This document shows, one piece after another, positions 10,820 to 23,100 of a stretch of 64,000 nt of DNA. The translations under genes and the position numbers were made by a program. How positions within the stretch are numbered: the stretch's first letter is position 1; every line of letters starts with the position of its first letter. The notes beneath the pieces were generated by a model, which worked only from the letters and a program-made list of their open reading frames with translations, did not search any database and was not told the origin of the DNA. The DNA is from Pontederia crassipes (Eukaryota; Streptophyta; Magnoliopsida; Commelinales; Pontederiaceae). Location of the stretch: contig JAUKPH010000017.1 of NCBI GenBank assembly GCA_030549335.1, forward strand, positions 1,616,501-1,680,500. The letters run 5' to 3'.

Positions 10820-12113
10820 GTCCTGCAGCGAAGTGAGAGATTGGTGGTACATTAACATAATGAAATAGTTTTCCATAGACCTCAAGTCTTCGTTAGGTGT
10901 CCGCATTCATCACGAACAGTTGGATGTTCAAAAACTTAAAAGCACACAAGTTAATTTAAAATGGAGTTGACAAACTCAGAAACTAGCAGCTATGAAAAGA
11001 TTACTTTTGGTAGATTTTTTTTATTTATTTTCAACCAAATGTCAGGTGTTAATATATATCTTTTAATATTTTACTGGATAAAAGAACATGATTAAATAAT
11101 ACTTTACGACGCAATGATAAGTGGCGTGCATGGTCTTTAATAAAACGTTAGAAGCACAAATTAAGTATTAACTAGTTGGCACATTTTGTATATATATCTA
11201 CGTACCCACCAGAGCTCATTGACGCGGTCAAGATGATAGCAAATGAAATGTTATCAAGTGTATTAGTCATTCAGTTTATATAATTAATAAGTAAAGCTAG
11301 CAGATTTATCAGAAATAGTTAATAATTACAACATTATTTTGACATTATTATTAAGAAATTGAGAAAAAAATAATTCTAGATTCCAAAAAAATGAAAAAAT
11401 CATCTCAATAAATATAATTTAATTAATAAGACACCTATTTTACACCACTACAATAAAAAAATCTTTTAAAATTAGAATTACTTGAATCAACAATAAAGCT
11501 AATTTTCAAAGTTTATTTAATCGTTATGTCGGACTTTAACTACTATCTTAAAAATATTTAGAATAATTTTAACTCTTTTACTATTTAATTTATCTAATTA
11601 ATCAGAAAATGTATTAAATTAGAATTATTTTAAATACTTTCTCAAATCATCTTAATAGTTATATAAATTAGGCATACTTCGATTTTTCACTTATAATATG
11701 TATGAAATAAAACTAATCCTAAGAACAATTGTTATATCAAGTACTTCTCATATAATAATCAACTCATAAATCATGGTAAATTATTAAAATTTAAAATAAA
11801 CTAACATTAGGGAAGACTTCGATACGTAGATAAAGTTCAACTAATATGCCACTAAATAAAAAGATATTTCATATCTATGAGGCATGATATCAAATCTGAT
11901 TACTATATTAAAAAAATAAAGAACAAGAAGTAGCAAACAAAGTAAAGTGAGACACGTTCTTTCTTGAATTTTCAATACAGATTCGTTATAGATCTTCCAA
12001 ATCTCTCTTTTTTTTTCAAGTTTTTTTTTTTCTCTCAAAACAATGTTCCAATGATGGTCTCTGGACGCTCCAAGGTTTGTTTTATAATTTTGTTAGTAAA
12101 GCCATACAAATAG
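10820..12113. other. Intergenic, AT-rich
   Basis: Upstream region of PLAC8 copy 1 and flank of the gypsy element. No ORF or RNA gene recognised. Confidence 0.6.
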
Positions 12114-12606
12114 TGATGCAGCGCAGGATCTTCGAGAAAGATGGAAGACACCAATACGAGAAAGACACCAATACGAGGATAACCCGAAGTGTTATCCAAG
12201 AAATAAAACCCAGAACAGTTTCTGGAGCGGAGATACTTGCGAATCCTCGCACAATTAGAAACAAAAAAATTGATGGATATAATCTGCATTCTTTTCTATT
12301 GATCCTCGTTTATATAATGCTTACATCCAGAAAAAAGGAAAATACTAGAAAGAAAATAAACTAACAAGAAAACCAACTAAGAAAGAAACGACTTATAAAA
12401 GGAAACGAACTAAGGGAAACAAACTACTGAAAATCAACAACCAATAAAAAGGAATATTTGCTAGGTTGCTTTGCCTGCAAATATTCATTCTGTTGCAGTC
12501 TTAATTGTCTTGATTTTCTACCACATTATGACCTTGATTTTCTGCCACATTATGGCCTTGTTCATTGCCTTGATTTTCTGCCACATTATGGCCTTGTTCT
12601 GCATCA
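12114..12606 (-). repeat. 3' LTR of the gypsy fossil (493 bp)
   Basis: It pairs with 16831-17307. The 16-bp length difference is largely a short tandem duplication near 12150-12170. It contains a threefold repeated TGTGGCAGAAAATCAAGG-type block close to its minus-strand 5' end. Confidence 0.92.
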
Positions 12607-15600
12607 GTCCCTCCTCCTTCAAGAAAGCTCGGCCCCGAGCTAGTATTCGTATCAAGGAGAGGTAAGCGAAGAGATCAGCCACATTGAATGTTGCAGAAAT
12701 GCCAAATCCAGAGGGCAAGTCAACGACATAAGCATTGTCATTAATCTTGCGAAGGATACGACAAGAACCATATTTCTTGTTGCGTAACTTATGATAAGTA
12801 CCAGCCGGGAACCATTCTTTTCTAAGAAAAACAAGGACAAGATCGCCTTCTTCAAAAGTCTTCAACCGACGATGTTGATCAGCTTTAGTTTTGTAGTCGG
12901 CATTAGCAGCCTCAAGCTGCAGCCTAGTAGCTGCATGTATGTCTCTAATATTGGAGACAAGTTGGTCAATATTATCGAGTTGTGAAGCAGCAGGAGAGGA
13001 AGAAGTAATATCAACCACTTGGTGTGGGAGAACACCATAAATGATCTCAAACGGTGCACGCCCAGTAGATATGTTCTTCATGCAGTTGTAGGCAAATTCA
13101 GCTTGAGAGAGTGCAACATCCCATTGTTTAGGGCGATCTCCACATAAGGCTCAAATGACATTTTCCAATGATCGATTGACAACCTCTATGTGGCCGTCTG
13201 TTTGAGGGTGACAAGTCGTACTAAACTTCGAATTTAAACCACAACTATCGCCAAAAATGAGATAAGAACTTGGTGTCTCGATCAGAAATAATAGATTTTG
13301 GCACGTCATGGAGACGAACCACCTCTTTGAAGAATAAGGAGGCAATTTGACTGGCATCCGATGTTCATCTACAAGGGACAAAATGTGTCATTTTGGAGAA
13401 GCGATCAAGAACAACAAAAACAGCATCCACCCCTCGTTGAGTGAGAGGAAGCCCCAAAATGAAATCCATCGATAAGTCCTCTCACGGAACATGAGGAACG
13501 GGTAGAGGCAAATACAAGCCAGTGTTTTGGGATTGCCCCTTAGAAACTTGGCAGACTAGACACCTTTGGACAAAGCGCTCAACATCGCGCTTCAATTGCA
13601 GCTAATAGTAGCGCTTCTCAACTTCGGCGATGGTCTTGTCTCGACCAAAATGACCGCTAAGGCCATTACCATGCAGGTCACGAATCAATTTTTCCCGCAA
13701 GGAAGACCTAGGGATGCAAAGTTGGTTAGCACGAAAAAGAAATCCATCATTAATATGCATACCATTGGAAGGAAGGTGAAGAAGACAACGCTCCCAAGCA
13801 TCTTTGAAATCCTTATCTGTTTTGTAAAAGTCTTTGAGGCCTTCAAAACTCACGACCACTGCGCGTACAATTGCTAACACCTCTGCTCGGCGGTTCAATG
13901 CATCAGCAACATGATTGGAGTAACCCGATTTGTGTTTTATGACATAATTGAAATGTTGCAGAAAAGTAATCCAGCGGCCATGCATTCTGTTGATGTTTGT
14001 TTGGTGCTGAAGATGCTTGAGGGACTCGTGATTAGTAAACAGCACAAATTCGCGTTGAATGAGATAGTGCTCCTAATGCTTTAACGCCTGAACAACAACA
14101 TAGAATTCCAACTCATAAGTGGTCCATTTTTGCCGATCATCACTGAGCTTCTCACTATGGAAAGCAACGGGACGTCCATTTTGAGACAGGACAGCACCAA
14201 TCCCAATCACAAAGGCATCACATTCAACGATGAAAACTCTTAAAATCAGGGAGGGCCAAAACAGGAGCCGAAGTAAGCTTTTGTTTAATTTCAGCAAAGC
14301 TATTGTCAACAGAAGCACCCCAATTAAACTGACCCTTCCGCAAGCAAGCAGTAATAGAAGCCATAATGCTACTGAAGTTGCGGATGAAGCGACGATAGAA
14401 TGTAGCTAAACCATGGAAGCTACGAACTTCTCCAACAATTTTGGGTGTCGGCCAAGAGATGATGGCTTGGATCTTAGTAGAATCTACTGAGATTCCCTCG
14501 GCCCCAATGACGTAGCCCAAAAATAAAAGTCGATCGCTAGCAAAGGTGCATTTTTTCATGTTAATGAAAAGCTTATGAGACCTTAGTGTAGTCAATACCT
14601 CTTCTAGATGCATGAGATGATCATTTTTGCAGCGGCTATAGATGAGGATATCGTCTAAATAAACGACGATGAAACGCCCGATGAAAGGTTTTAACACGTG
14701 TCATAAGACGCATGAAGGTGCTTGGTGCATTGGATAAACCGAATGGCATGACCATCCATTCATAAAGGCCTTCTTTGGTTTTGAATGTTGTCTTCCACTC
14801 ATCTCCTTCGGCAATTCGGATTTGATGATAACCACTCCTCAAGTCAAGTTTGGAGAAGATAGTTGAGCCACTCAGCATGTCGAGCATGTCATCAAGTCGT
14901 GGGATGATAGTAATTTTGTTAATTGCACGGCTATAAATGCACATGCGTCAAGTGCCATCTTTTTTTTTGTACGAGCAACGCAGGTACAGCACATGGGCTT
15001 AGACTCTCGCGGATGTGACATTTGTGCAGTAATTCTTCAACTTGTTATTGCAAGATTTGATGCTCTCGAGGACTCATTCGATAATGAGGAAGGTTGAGCA
15101 GGCTAGCTCCAGGAACAAGGTCAATCTTGTGTTGAATATCATGTGAAGGTGGAAGCCCCGGGGGAAGATCATCAGGAGAAAGATCATTGAACTTATGCAA
15201 CAATTCCTGCACAAAGATATTACCAAAGGAGACTGGATCATGGATAAAATCTTTGACAACTAGTGCACAGAACAAGCCTGAGGATTTGACTGCACTATGA
15301 AGTTCGCATTCATTGGTGATTAGAAAAGAAGCTTTGGTTGAAGATTCGTCGCCTTAGGGTTGTCATTGTCTAGCGGCATCAAACGGATGCGATGGCCATC
15401 TTTGTTGAAGACATAGATGTTGTCACGGCAGAAATGTTTCACATCAGCATCATATTGCCATGGTCTTCCCAAGATAACGTGACATGCATTCATGTCCACG
15501 ACATCACATATGACTTCATCTTTGTATCGCTTGCCAATAGAGAAAGGTACCTTGCACCTAAGTGAAACCTTTACTTCAAAGCCCTTGCGAATCCATCCTA

Positions 15601-16830
15601 TTTTATATGGAATAGGATGCTTCTCGGTGGCCAGACCCAACTTCAGAACCACTAAATTGAAGACAATATTTTCAGAACTGCCACTATCAATAATAACATC
15701 GCATAACATCCCATTGATGGTGCAAGTAGTACGAAAGATCTTGTGTCTTTGAGAAGCTTTGACCTTCTTTGGAGTAAAGAAAAGCCTCTGAACAACATAT
15801 GATAGTTGTTCACCTTCTTGATCAGGGTAAGCTTCTTCTTCATCTTCGATAAGAGGATTGTTGTCGTTGTCATTAGCACCTTTTGAATCAGCATCATCAA
15901 CCTGTGCAAAGTGAATAGGAACTCATTGTGGACATTCATTTGAACGGTGTTCTGACTGCCTGCATCGATAACAAATGATAGAAGATGAGGACCCCCTCTT
16001 GGCTGGAACATTGTTTGGCAGCTTCGAGATAGTGGGAACAGAGATTGCTTTTTAGTGAGAGGGTTCCTCAAGAGGGATTTGCTTTTGAACAACTTTTGGA
16101 TCAGCATGATGGGAAGCTTCAGAAATGCGAAAGTTGCCTCGATCAAGTTGTCTCTCCACTTTCTCAGCAAGAGTGATGGTTTCAGGCAAGGTGTAAATCG
16201 TTTGAATATCGACACGATCTCGGATGGCCGGACAGAGACCACCGATATAACACATAATTTGTTGAGGCTCAGATTCAAATAAGTTGTTTCTTGATATTAA
16301 TCGACAATAATCTGTGATGTAGGTGTTCACTGAACGATTACCTTAGTGACAATCTTGCAATTGATGAAAGAGGCTTTGCTCATAATCTGGAGGAAGATAA
16401 CGGGCTCGCAACAGCTTCTTCATCTTTGGCCAGGACTGAACAGACTGTTTATGTTGACGCATGTGCATTAGTTGGGTTTGCTCCCACCATGCAGATGCTC
16501 CCCCTTTTAGGCGATATGCAATGAGCTTCACTTGTTTATGGTCAGGAATCTCCATGTAATCGAAGAAACGCTCCGCTTCAGCCATCCAATCTTGTTGTCT
16601 ATGAAGATGTCCTCCACATCTTCATAGCTGTCCGCATGACGAAGAAGGGCTTGGGCCCTACGAGGAATCATTCGTTCTCCACGATCATGCAGCAGCCGAT
16701 CCAGAGAAGCATTGAGTCGTTGCAGATTTTCTTCCATGGCGGTGTTCATTCGCTGGAGGTCCTCCTTCATCTCATTGAACTCTGCATGGGTGGGTGCATC
16801 TCCCATGATTCTCGTTGCTCTGATACCACT

Positions 16831-17307
16831 TGACGCAGCGCAAGATCTTCGAGAAAAATGGAAGACACCAATAAGAGAATAACCCGAAGTGTTATCCAAG
16901 AAATAAAACCCAGAACAGTTTCTGGAGCGGAGATACTTGCGAATCCTCGCACAATTAGAAACAAAAAAATTTGATGGATGTAATCTGCCTTCTTTTCTAT
17001 TGATCCTCGTTTATACAATGCTTACATCCAGAAAAAAGGAAAATACTATAAAGGAAATAAACTAACAAGGAAACCAACTAAGAGAGAAACGACTTATAAA
17101 AGGAAACGAACTAAGGGAAACAAACTACTGAAAATCAGCAACCAATAAAAAGGAATATTTGCTAGGCTGTTTTGCCTGCAAATATTCATTCTGTTGCAGC
17201 CTTAATTGCCTTGATTTTCTACCACATTATGACCTTGATTTTCTGCCACATTATGGCCTTGTTCATTGCCTTGATTTTCTGCCACATTATGGCCTTGCTC
17301 TGCATCA
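16831..17307 (-). repeat. 5' LTR of the gypsy fossil (477 bp)
   Basis: Starts TGATGCAGAG on the minus strand and ends next to the primer-binding site. Terminal dinucleotides are TG and CA. Confidence 0.92.
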
Positions 17308-17312
17308 AATAG

Positions 17313-19541
17313 AAATCCAGCTGAATTTGTATCAAATTTCTATTAAAACTTTGGCATGATTAATGATCGTAAAAATATGATTCAAGGCTTTGATAGTTTC
17401 TGTTCATGCCTATAAACTGAATTTTCGCATCCATAAAAATTTTTCAATACACTTCAAGTGTTTCACTCAGGATTATGAATGAGTTTCCATGGCCAAAAAT
17501 CATCATTGGGCCTATTTTCATCATCTTACTCACATATGAGAGCTATTTTCTTTGCCGTCAAACTTTGCAATTCATCTCAAATTTGATTTTTAGTTAGATT
17601 TTAACTTCTTTGAAACGGGTACTATATTATTTTATGTTCATAGATTATACGAAAATAAACTTGGATAAAAAGTAATCCGAAAAGATCAATTTTAAAATTT
17701 AATCATATAAATTCAAATGTAAATAAAAAACTGGATGCTATCGACGAAACCAGCGAGCTCGTATAGAGGGAGGATCTCCCCCTCTCTCTCCCGCACATGC
17801 TCGCCGACGTGCGCGAGAGAAAAAGGGGGTGCTCAGCACCCATTTGCAACTCATCACGAGTTGGAACGTTGGCCCCCCATTCTCTCCTTCACCGCATCAC
17901 GTGGCGAAGCATAAAAGGAGGTCGGCACCCTCTTTCCCCCTTCGCCGATCATGAGGCAGGGGGTGCCCCCCTCCCCCACCCCACAATCTCACACTAGAGA
18001 TAACAGAGAGGGGGTCGCCTACCCCTCCGCGCGCCGACACGAGGAGGGACGGGAGGTCGCAGCAACTCCCACCCCCCCCCCCCCACCCCCCCTCCCCCCC
18101 CCCCCCCCCCACACACACACACCGGCCCCTAGCACGCTCCGATGGTCCCCCACACTCGCAGAGGGGTGCTGCCCTTGTGCCGACGATCAGAGGTTGCAGA
18201 AGAGGGCCACCCCATTTTTAAAATTTTTGATATTATTTTATTTTTAATAATTTCACATCACTAATTTGCTCGCATGGAAGAAAGATAAAATCATCACGTG
18301 GACGTCACGTCGACCAAGCAACTGAAAAACGGTCAATCACAGGTCAAAAGGACAGTTAGTGAAATAAGTTAAAAAATGAAGGGCAATCTAATTATAAAGT
18401 TAAGTTGGAGGTTAGCACTAATTAAGTGTGAAAGTTGGAGGGCATCTAGTGAAATTTATTATTATAATAAGATAAGGAAAAGATGTTTTCATTATTTTAT
18501 AAAAGATAAAATAAATTCAAATATACATTCTTTTACAACAAAGATATATAGCATGCACAGTTTTGATTAAACTAGTTTTCCCTTTTATATTACCTCTATA
18601 CTTATTCATTACAAAATAAGATTGTTGGGCTAATAATAGAAAATTAGAATGACTATATTTTACTCCAACTTGAATGATTGATCAGGCCAAGCAGTTTATC
18701 TAAAGTTGATTGGTATAGTTAATCATATTTTATTTTTATAAAGGCGTCTTTTGTGATAAAAATATTCTTAGCGAGGCCCGTTATTATTTTTTCATGTATA
18801 ATTGAACTCAGTTTTAATTGTTTAAATAATAATCCTTTGTTTATGTTGGCAATTACAACTATAGTTCTTTCGAATTATTAATGAATAGTTGAATTGATAA
18901 ATTACCTTGAGTTGTATTTGAATGAAGTAGAACGTAATGGTTAAATTTAAAAAGTTGATGGAATAAATTTATTTTGAATAAAATATAATAATTGTGGACA
19001 TAAAATAATTTTAATAATTAATAAATATTATATAAAATATATTATGTTAAAAATATATTATTAAAATATAATAAATAATATTTTAAGTAAGCTATATTTA
19101 AGACAATATTTTTTTTATGAAATGACTAAATTAATCCATTTGTAATATATATTATATTTGATATATTTATTATCTTTAATAAATTTAATTAATTAATAAA
19201 TCATCTTATGTGAGGAATGTAATTGACAGAAAATCAGAGAACTTAAAAAAAAGAAAAGTATATTTGAAAAAAATAAGTTATAAAAAATTAGCATCATATT
19301 CGTGTACAATAGATGGAACCAGACGGTGACTATTCTCATGTCGAGTTGACGTTTGACGAACCGATCGAAATCTGTCCCTAGTTGAGTCTAATTCCGACTG
19401 ATAGTAAGGTTGAACATTTAAACACTTGTATCATAACTCTAAGCAAGATTCTATAATTTTAATATACTGCTTTAAGCGTCACTTGACAACCTAAAAAAAC
19501 GAGAAAAACTTGTGCACACGGTTAAGAAACAACCAATGAGA

Positions 19542-19572
<31 letters not shown>

Positions 19573-19579
19573 TAATCCA
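17313..19579. other. Intergenic with GC-rich, C-tract block
   Basis: A block at about 17760-18230 is rich in CCCC and GGGG runs, with an almost pure C tract at 18069-18110 and CA repeats after it. The ORFs there are low-complexity artefacts. It is followed by AT-rich DNA. A (TA)n run lies at 19549-19574. The GC-rich block resembles one at 32340-32680. Confidence 0.6.
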
Positions 19580-19896
19580 AACTTCGTCTATGTTTTATAG
19601 CTGATTCCAAGTCCGGATAAAGAAAGAGGATTGTGTTAGGCCCCGACAGCCAGCGTAAAATCCTATCGAATCGCATGAACATGGATCAACGAATATAGTA
19701 AGAAGAGTAGATCAAATAATCTGGAGTCCGATTAAAAGAGGGAGAGGGAGGCCAAGGCGGACACTTGGCGAACTAATAGAGCAAGATCTATTGGTGAATA
19801 ATATACCGAAAGGTTTGGTTATTAATAGAGCGGAATGACGTCGTATGATCCATGTAGCCGACCCCACCTAGTGGGATAAGACTTTGTTGTTGTTGT
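19580..19896 (+). mobile_element. Short RTE-LINE-derived element, head plus long tail
   Basis: The head reads TATGTTTTATAGCTGATTCC through GATCAACGAATAT (about 19588-19696). It is joined directly to the 3' end of an RTE-type LINE, starting at TAAGAAGAGTAGATC and ending GTGGGATAAGACTTTGTTGTTG. The same head and tail occur at 46785, 51406 and 57192. It landed in or next to a TA microsatellite, which hides any target duplication. Confidence 0.8.
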
Positions 19897-20169
19897 ATAT
19901 ATACACGCTTAAATTAAATAGATAAAGCAAGAAATACTGCACTGGGAATAAATATAAAGAAGAAAAACCATCAAATTCTAGCAAAAGAAAGCGTTCCTTC
20001 TTCCCTCAAACATCAAGTTAATTACGACGTCATGCGGCTCTCCGACATATGTAACATGTGTAATCTGAATAATGATATTATTGTTTATCATTCACCCCGC
20101 CTCACCTCATGCTCACGGTCAAACACAATTGATACATATATATTCGATCCAATTGAGTAATCGGTAGCT

Positions 20170-23100
20170 TTAACGATTCATGTCTTGGTAGACCGGTGGT
20201 GCTGTCGCCATCTGCTTCTGCTTGTCCATGTTGGCGTGCCATCCTGCAATTAATCGTCAAGCTTAATTAATGGGCCATCCCTTTGCCTCATATAAGAAAT
20301 TAAAACTTATAAGCACAATGACTTTGCTCTCAAGATATGTATGGCTGTATTTTTGTCTTCGTCAAGACCCAGTCAGCACTATTAATTGATAGAGTTTGGC
20401 CAATTTACATTAAGATAAAATACGATCGATCGAATTGATCGTTCTAGGAAACGATTATTGGGTTTCTGAACCTTTCAACTAGGGAGCCTATCGATTAAAA
20501 CTTGGTTCATGAATCATAACTTTAGCCAAATTAGTAAGCATACTACATCTTGTAATACGATTGAATGATCATTTAGAAATTAAGAATTACTATTTTAATA
20601 CAATGTAAGCAAACCTTTGAATGATTTAGCTCTTATATATATGTGTTACATCTTAACAACTAATTAACGCTCCAAGATCCAAATGTGTTTTATCCTCCTA
20701 ATTGCATATAGATAGATAAGTATGCAGTACATACCGATGGTCATGTCGAAGCCACGGCGCTTGAGTTCCCGGTACATCTGGCAGAGGGAGCAGCACTCGC
20801 ACCAGCAGTGGACGCAGCAGTCGGCGCAGGGCTCCTCGCGCAGCGCGTACTGCTGCCGCAGCTTGTAGCGGTAGAAGCACGAGTAGAGCGGCAGGAACCC
20901 CGTCACGCCCACGAGCGCGTAGACAGCTGCGCTCGCGCAGCATGCTGCATGCATGCACCCACAGGCCACGAGAACACCACCATCACGAACGGCAACATAT
21001 ATTAATCGATCATATATATATCATCTTCATAATAACATTAATGAAGCAAGAAGAAGATGTTTCAGGGAGGGAGGATCGAGTTACAGGTGGATCCTCTGTC
21101 GACGATCTCGGCGATCTGGCCGAAGGTGATGCAGGGACAGAAGCAAGTGAGGCAGCCTGCAGCAGATATGTATACGTGCGTTGCATGCGAGCATGCAAGC
21201 AGCAGAGTGTTGGTTTAGAATGGTGGAGTGGAGCGACGACCGCGAAGAAATTAATGACGAGTTGTAAGTTAGACGATTAATTAGTTGCAGTGTATACGCA
21301 CGTTCTGTTAGAGCTGGTGAATACTTCATAGCCCCTTGTTTCTCACACCGGGTTCGTCCACGTGAGCTTAGGGGAATCTGAGTATTACCCAATTAACAGT
21401 ATTGTTAGCGTACGAACGAAAGGGAGGGTTCGGGGGGCCCCGCCCCCCGACGGCGGTCCCTCTCGCCGGTGAGCGGGCGGGGGTTCGAGGGCAGCGCCCC
21501 CGAAACCTAGACGGGTTTTGGGCTTTTGTTTAGCCGGTCCGTGTGGTTCGGATTATGTTTTTTTTTCTCTGTTTGTTTGGGTTTTAAACCCGGTTTGGAG
21601 AGGCTATTAATAGCCTAATTTCTGATGTAATTTTGTGTGGCGGCTGTAAACCTAAACGATATAGTGAAACCTCTTTGCAGGACGTAGCCCTCATCTCAAG
21701 GGTGAACCTGGGTAATTTCGTGTGTCTCCTCTATTTTTCTGCAATCTCTCTGCGATCTTCTCTCCTTGTTCTCGGATTTTTTCCATCAATTGGTATCAGA
21801 GCCAGGTTGTTCGAGGAATTAGGGTTTATTCGAGATGTCAGGAGGATCGCGGATTGAGATAGAAAAATTTGATGGAACGCGATTTGATCTCTGGAAGATG
21901 AAGATGGAGGATCTTCTCTGTGATCGAGATCTTTGGACGGCAATCGAGAAGGAGATACCAGGCATGGAGGCGGCGAAGGTCGCGGACGAGGCCTCCTCCA
22001 GTCAGGCAGATCCAAAGGCGATCGAAGAGTGGGATCGGATTGATAGAAAGGCGAAGGGTTTGATTCGGCTGTGTCTCACGGATTCAATTCTTACGAATGT
22101 GATGGGCGAACCTACTGCCAGAGATCTGTGGAGGAAGTTGAAATCCCTATATCAAAGTAAGTCGTTGGTTAACAAGTTATTTCTGAGGAAGAAATTGTAC
22201 AATCTTCGGATGCAGGAGGGTGATTCATTTTCTACTCATCTTTATAACTTTAACACGGTGATCAGTCAACTTGTATCAATCGGTGTTAAGTTTCAAGATG
22301 ATGATAAGGCAATAACATTGCTCTGTTCACTGCCGGATTCATGGGACAATCTAATTGTTGTGATTGGTGGCGGGGATAAAGAACTTTCGTATGAAAGTGT
22401 ATGTGCTGCCTTGTTATCAGAGGAAATACGAAGAAAGGGATCAGCAAGTTCTGGTAAAGAGGCGCTGGCGGCCAGAGGAAGGCAACCAGAAAGAAATTAA
22501 AATCAGAGAGGGAGATCCAAATCCCGTGGGCGTCGAAGAGTAAGGATAAGAAGGTGCAATGCTGGAGATGTCAAGAGTGGGGCCATCTGAAGCGAGATTA
22601 CAAAAACAAGCCGGTTCATAAGAAAGAAGCTGAGTCAACCTCGGATAAAAAGGAGGCTGAGGCAGGAGATATGTATGTGGCTTCTGCATGTACGGCACAG
22701 TCAGATAAAGATGTCTGGCTTATCGACACTGGTGCTTCGTACCACATGACGCCTCATAAACACTGGTTCTGTGAATATGAGGAGTATAATGGTGGAGATG
22801 TCATGCTCGGAGATGATACTGCGGTTCAGATTGTTGGACGTGGCAGGGTGAAGTTGAGGATGAATGATGGCACGGTGAAGACTCTACCAGATGTGATGCA
22901 TATACCACTTATGAGCAGGAGTTTATTATCTGTTGGTACAATGTCTGACTCGGGTGTTATATTCAGTTGCGATAAGGATTCGTGCAAGATGATCAGAGGG
23001 TCGATTGTAATTGCACGAGGGGTTCGCTATGGCACGTTGTACAAGTTGCTCGGAGAGACAATATCTGTGGGCTGCGGATTTATTTCTGAAGAGGCCAAAA

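Larger units (their letters stand above)
12114..17307 (-). mobile_element. Ty3/gypsy LTR retrotransposon fossil, 5194 bp
   Basis: Both LTRs are present (16831-17307 as 5' LTR, 12114-12606 as 3' LTR), bounded by a perfect AATAG target duplication (12109-12113 and 17308-17312). An initiator-Met primer site, TGGTATCAGAGC on the minus strand, lies at 16828-16817 next to the 5' LTR, and a purine tract precedes the 3' LTR. In order are gag (about 16.9-15.9 kb), protease (about 15.7-15.3 kb), reverse transcriptase (about 14.95-14.25 kb), RNase H and integrase (about 14.3-12.6 kb). The order RT-RH-INT makes it Ty3/gypsy; small size suggests a chromovirus such as Reina, but no chromodomain was seen. 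The coding region is broken in several places, perhaps about ten. LTRs differ at roughly 4%, so insertion was probably one to two million years ago under usual plant rates. Confidence 0.93.

Noticed and set aside
17797-18247. Pro/Gly-rich ORFs as a structural protein gene
   Set aside because: They come from C and G homopolymer runs and occur on both strands.
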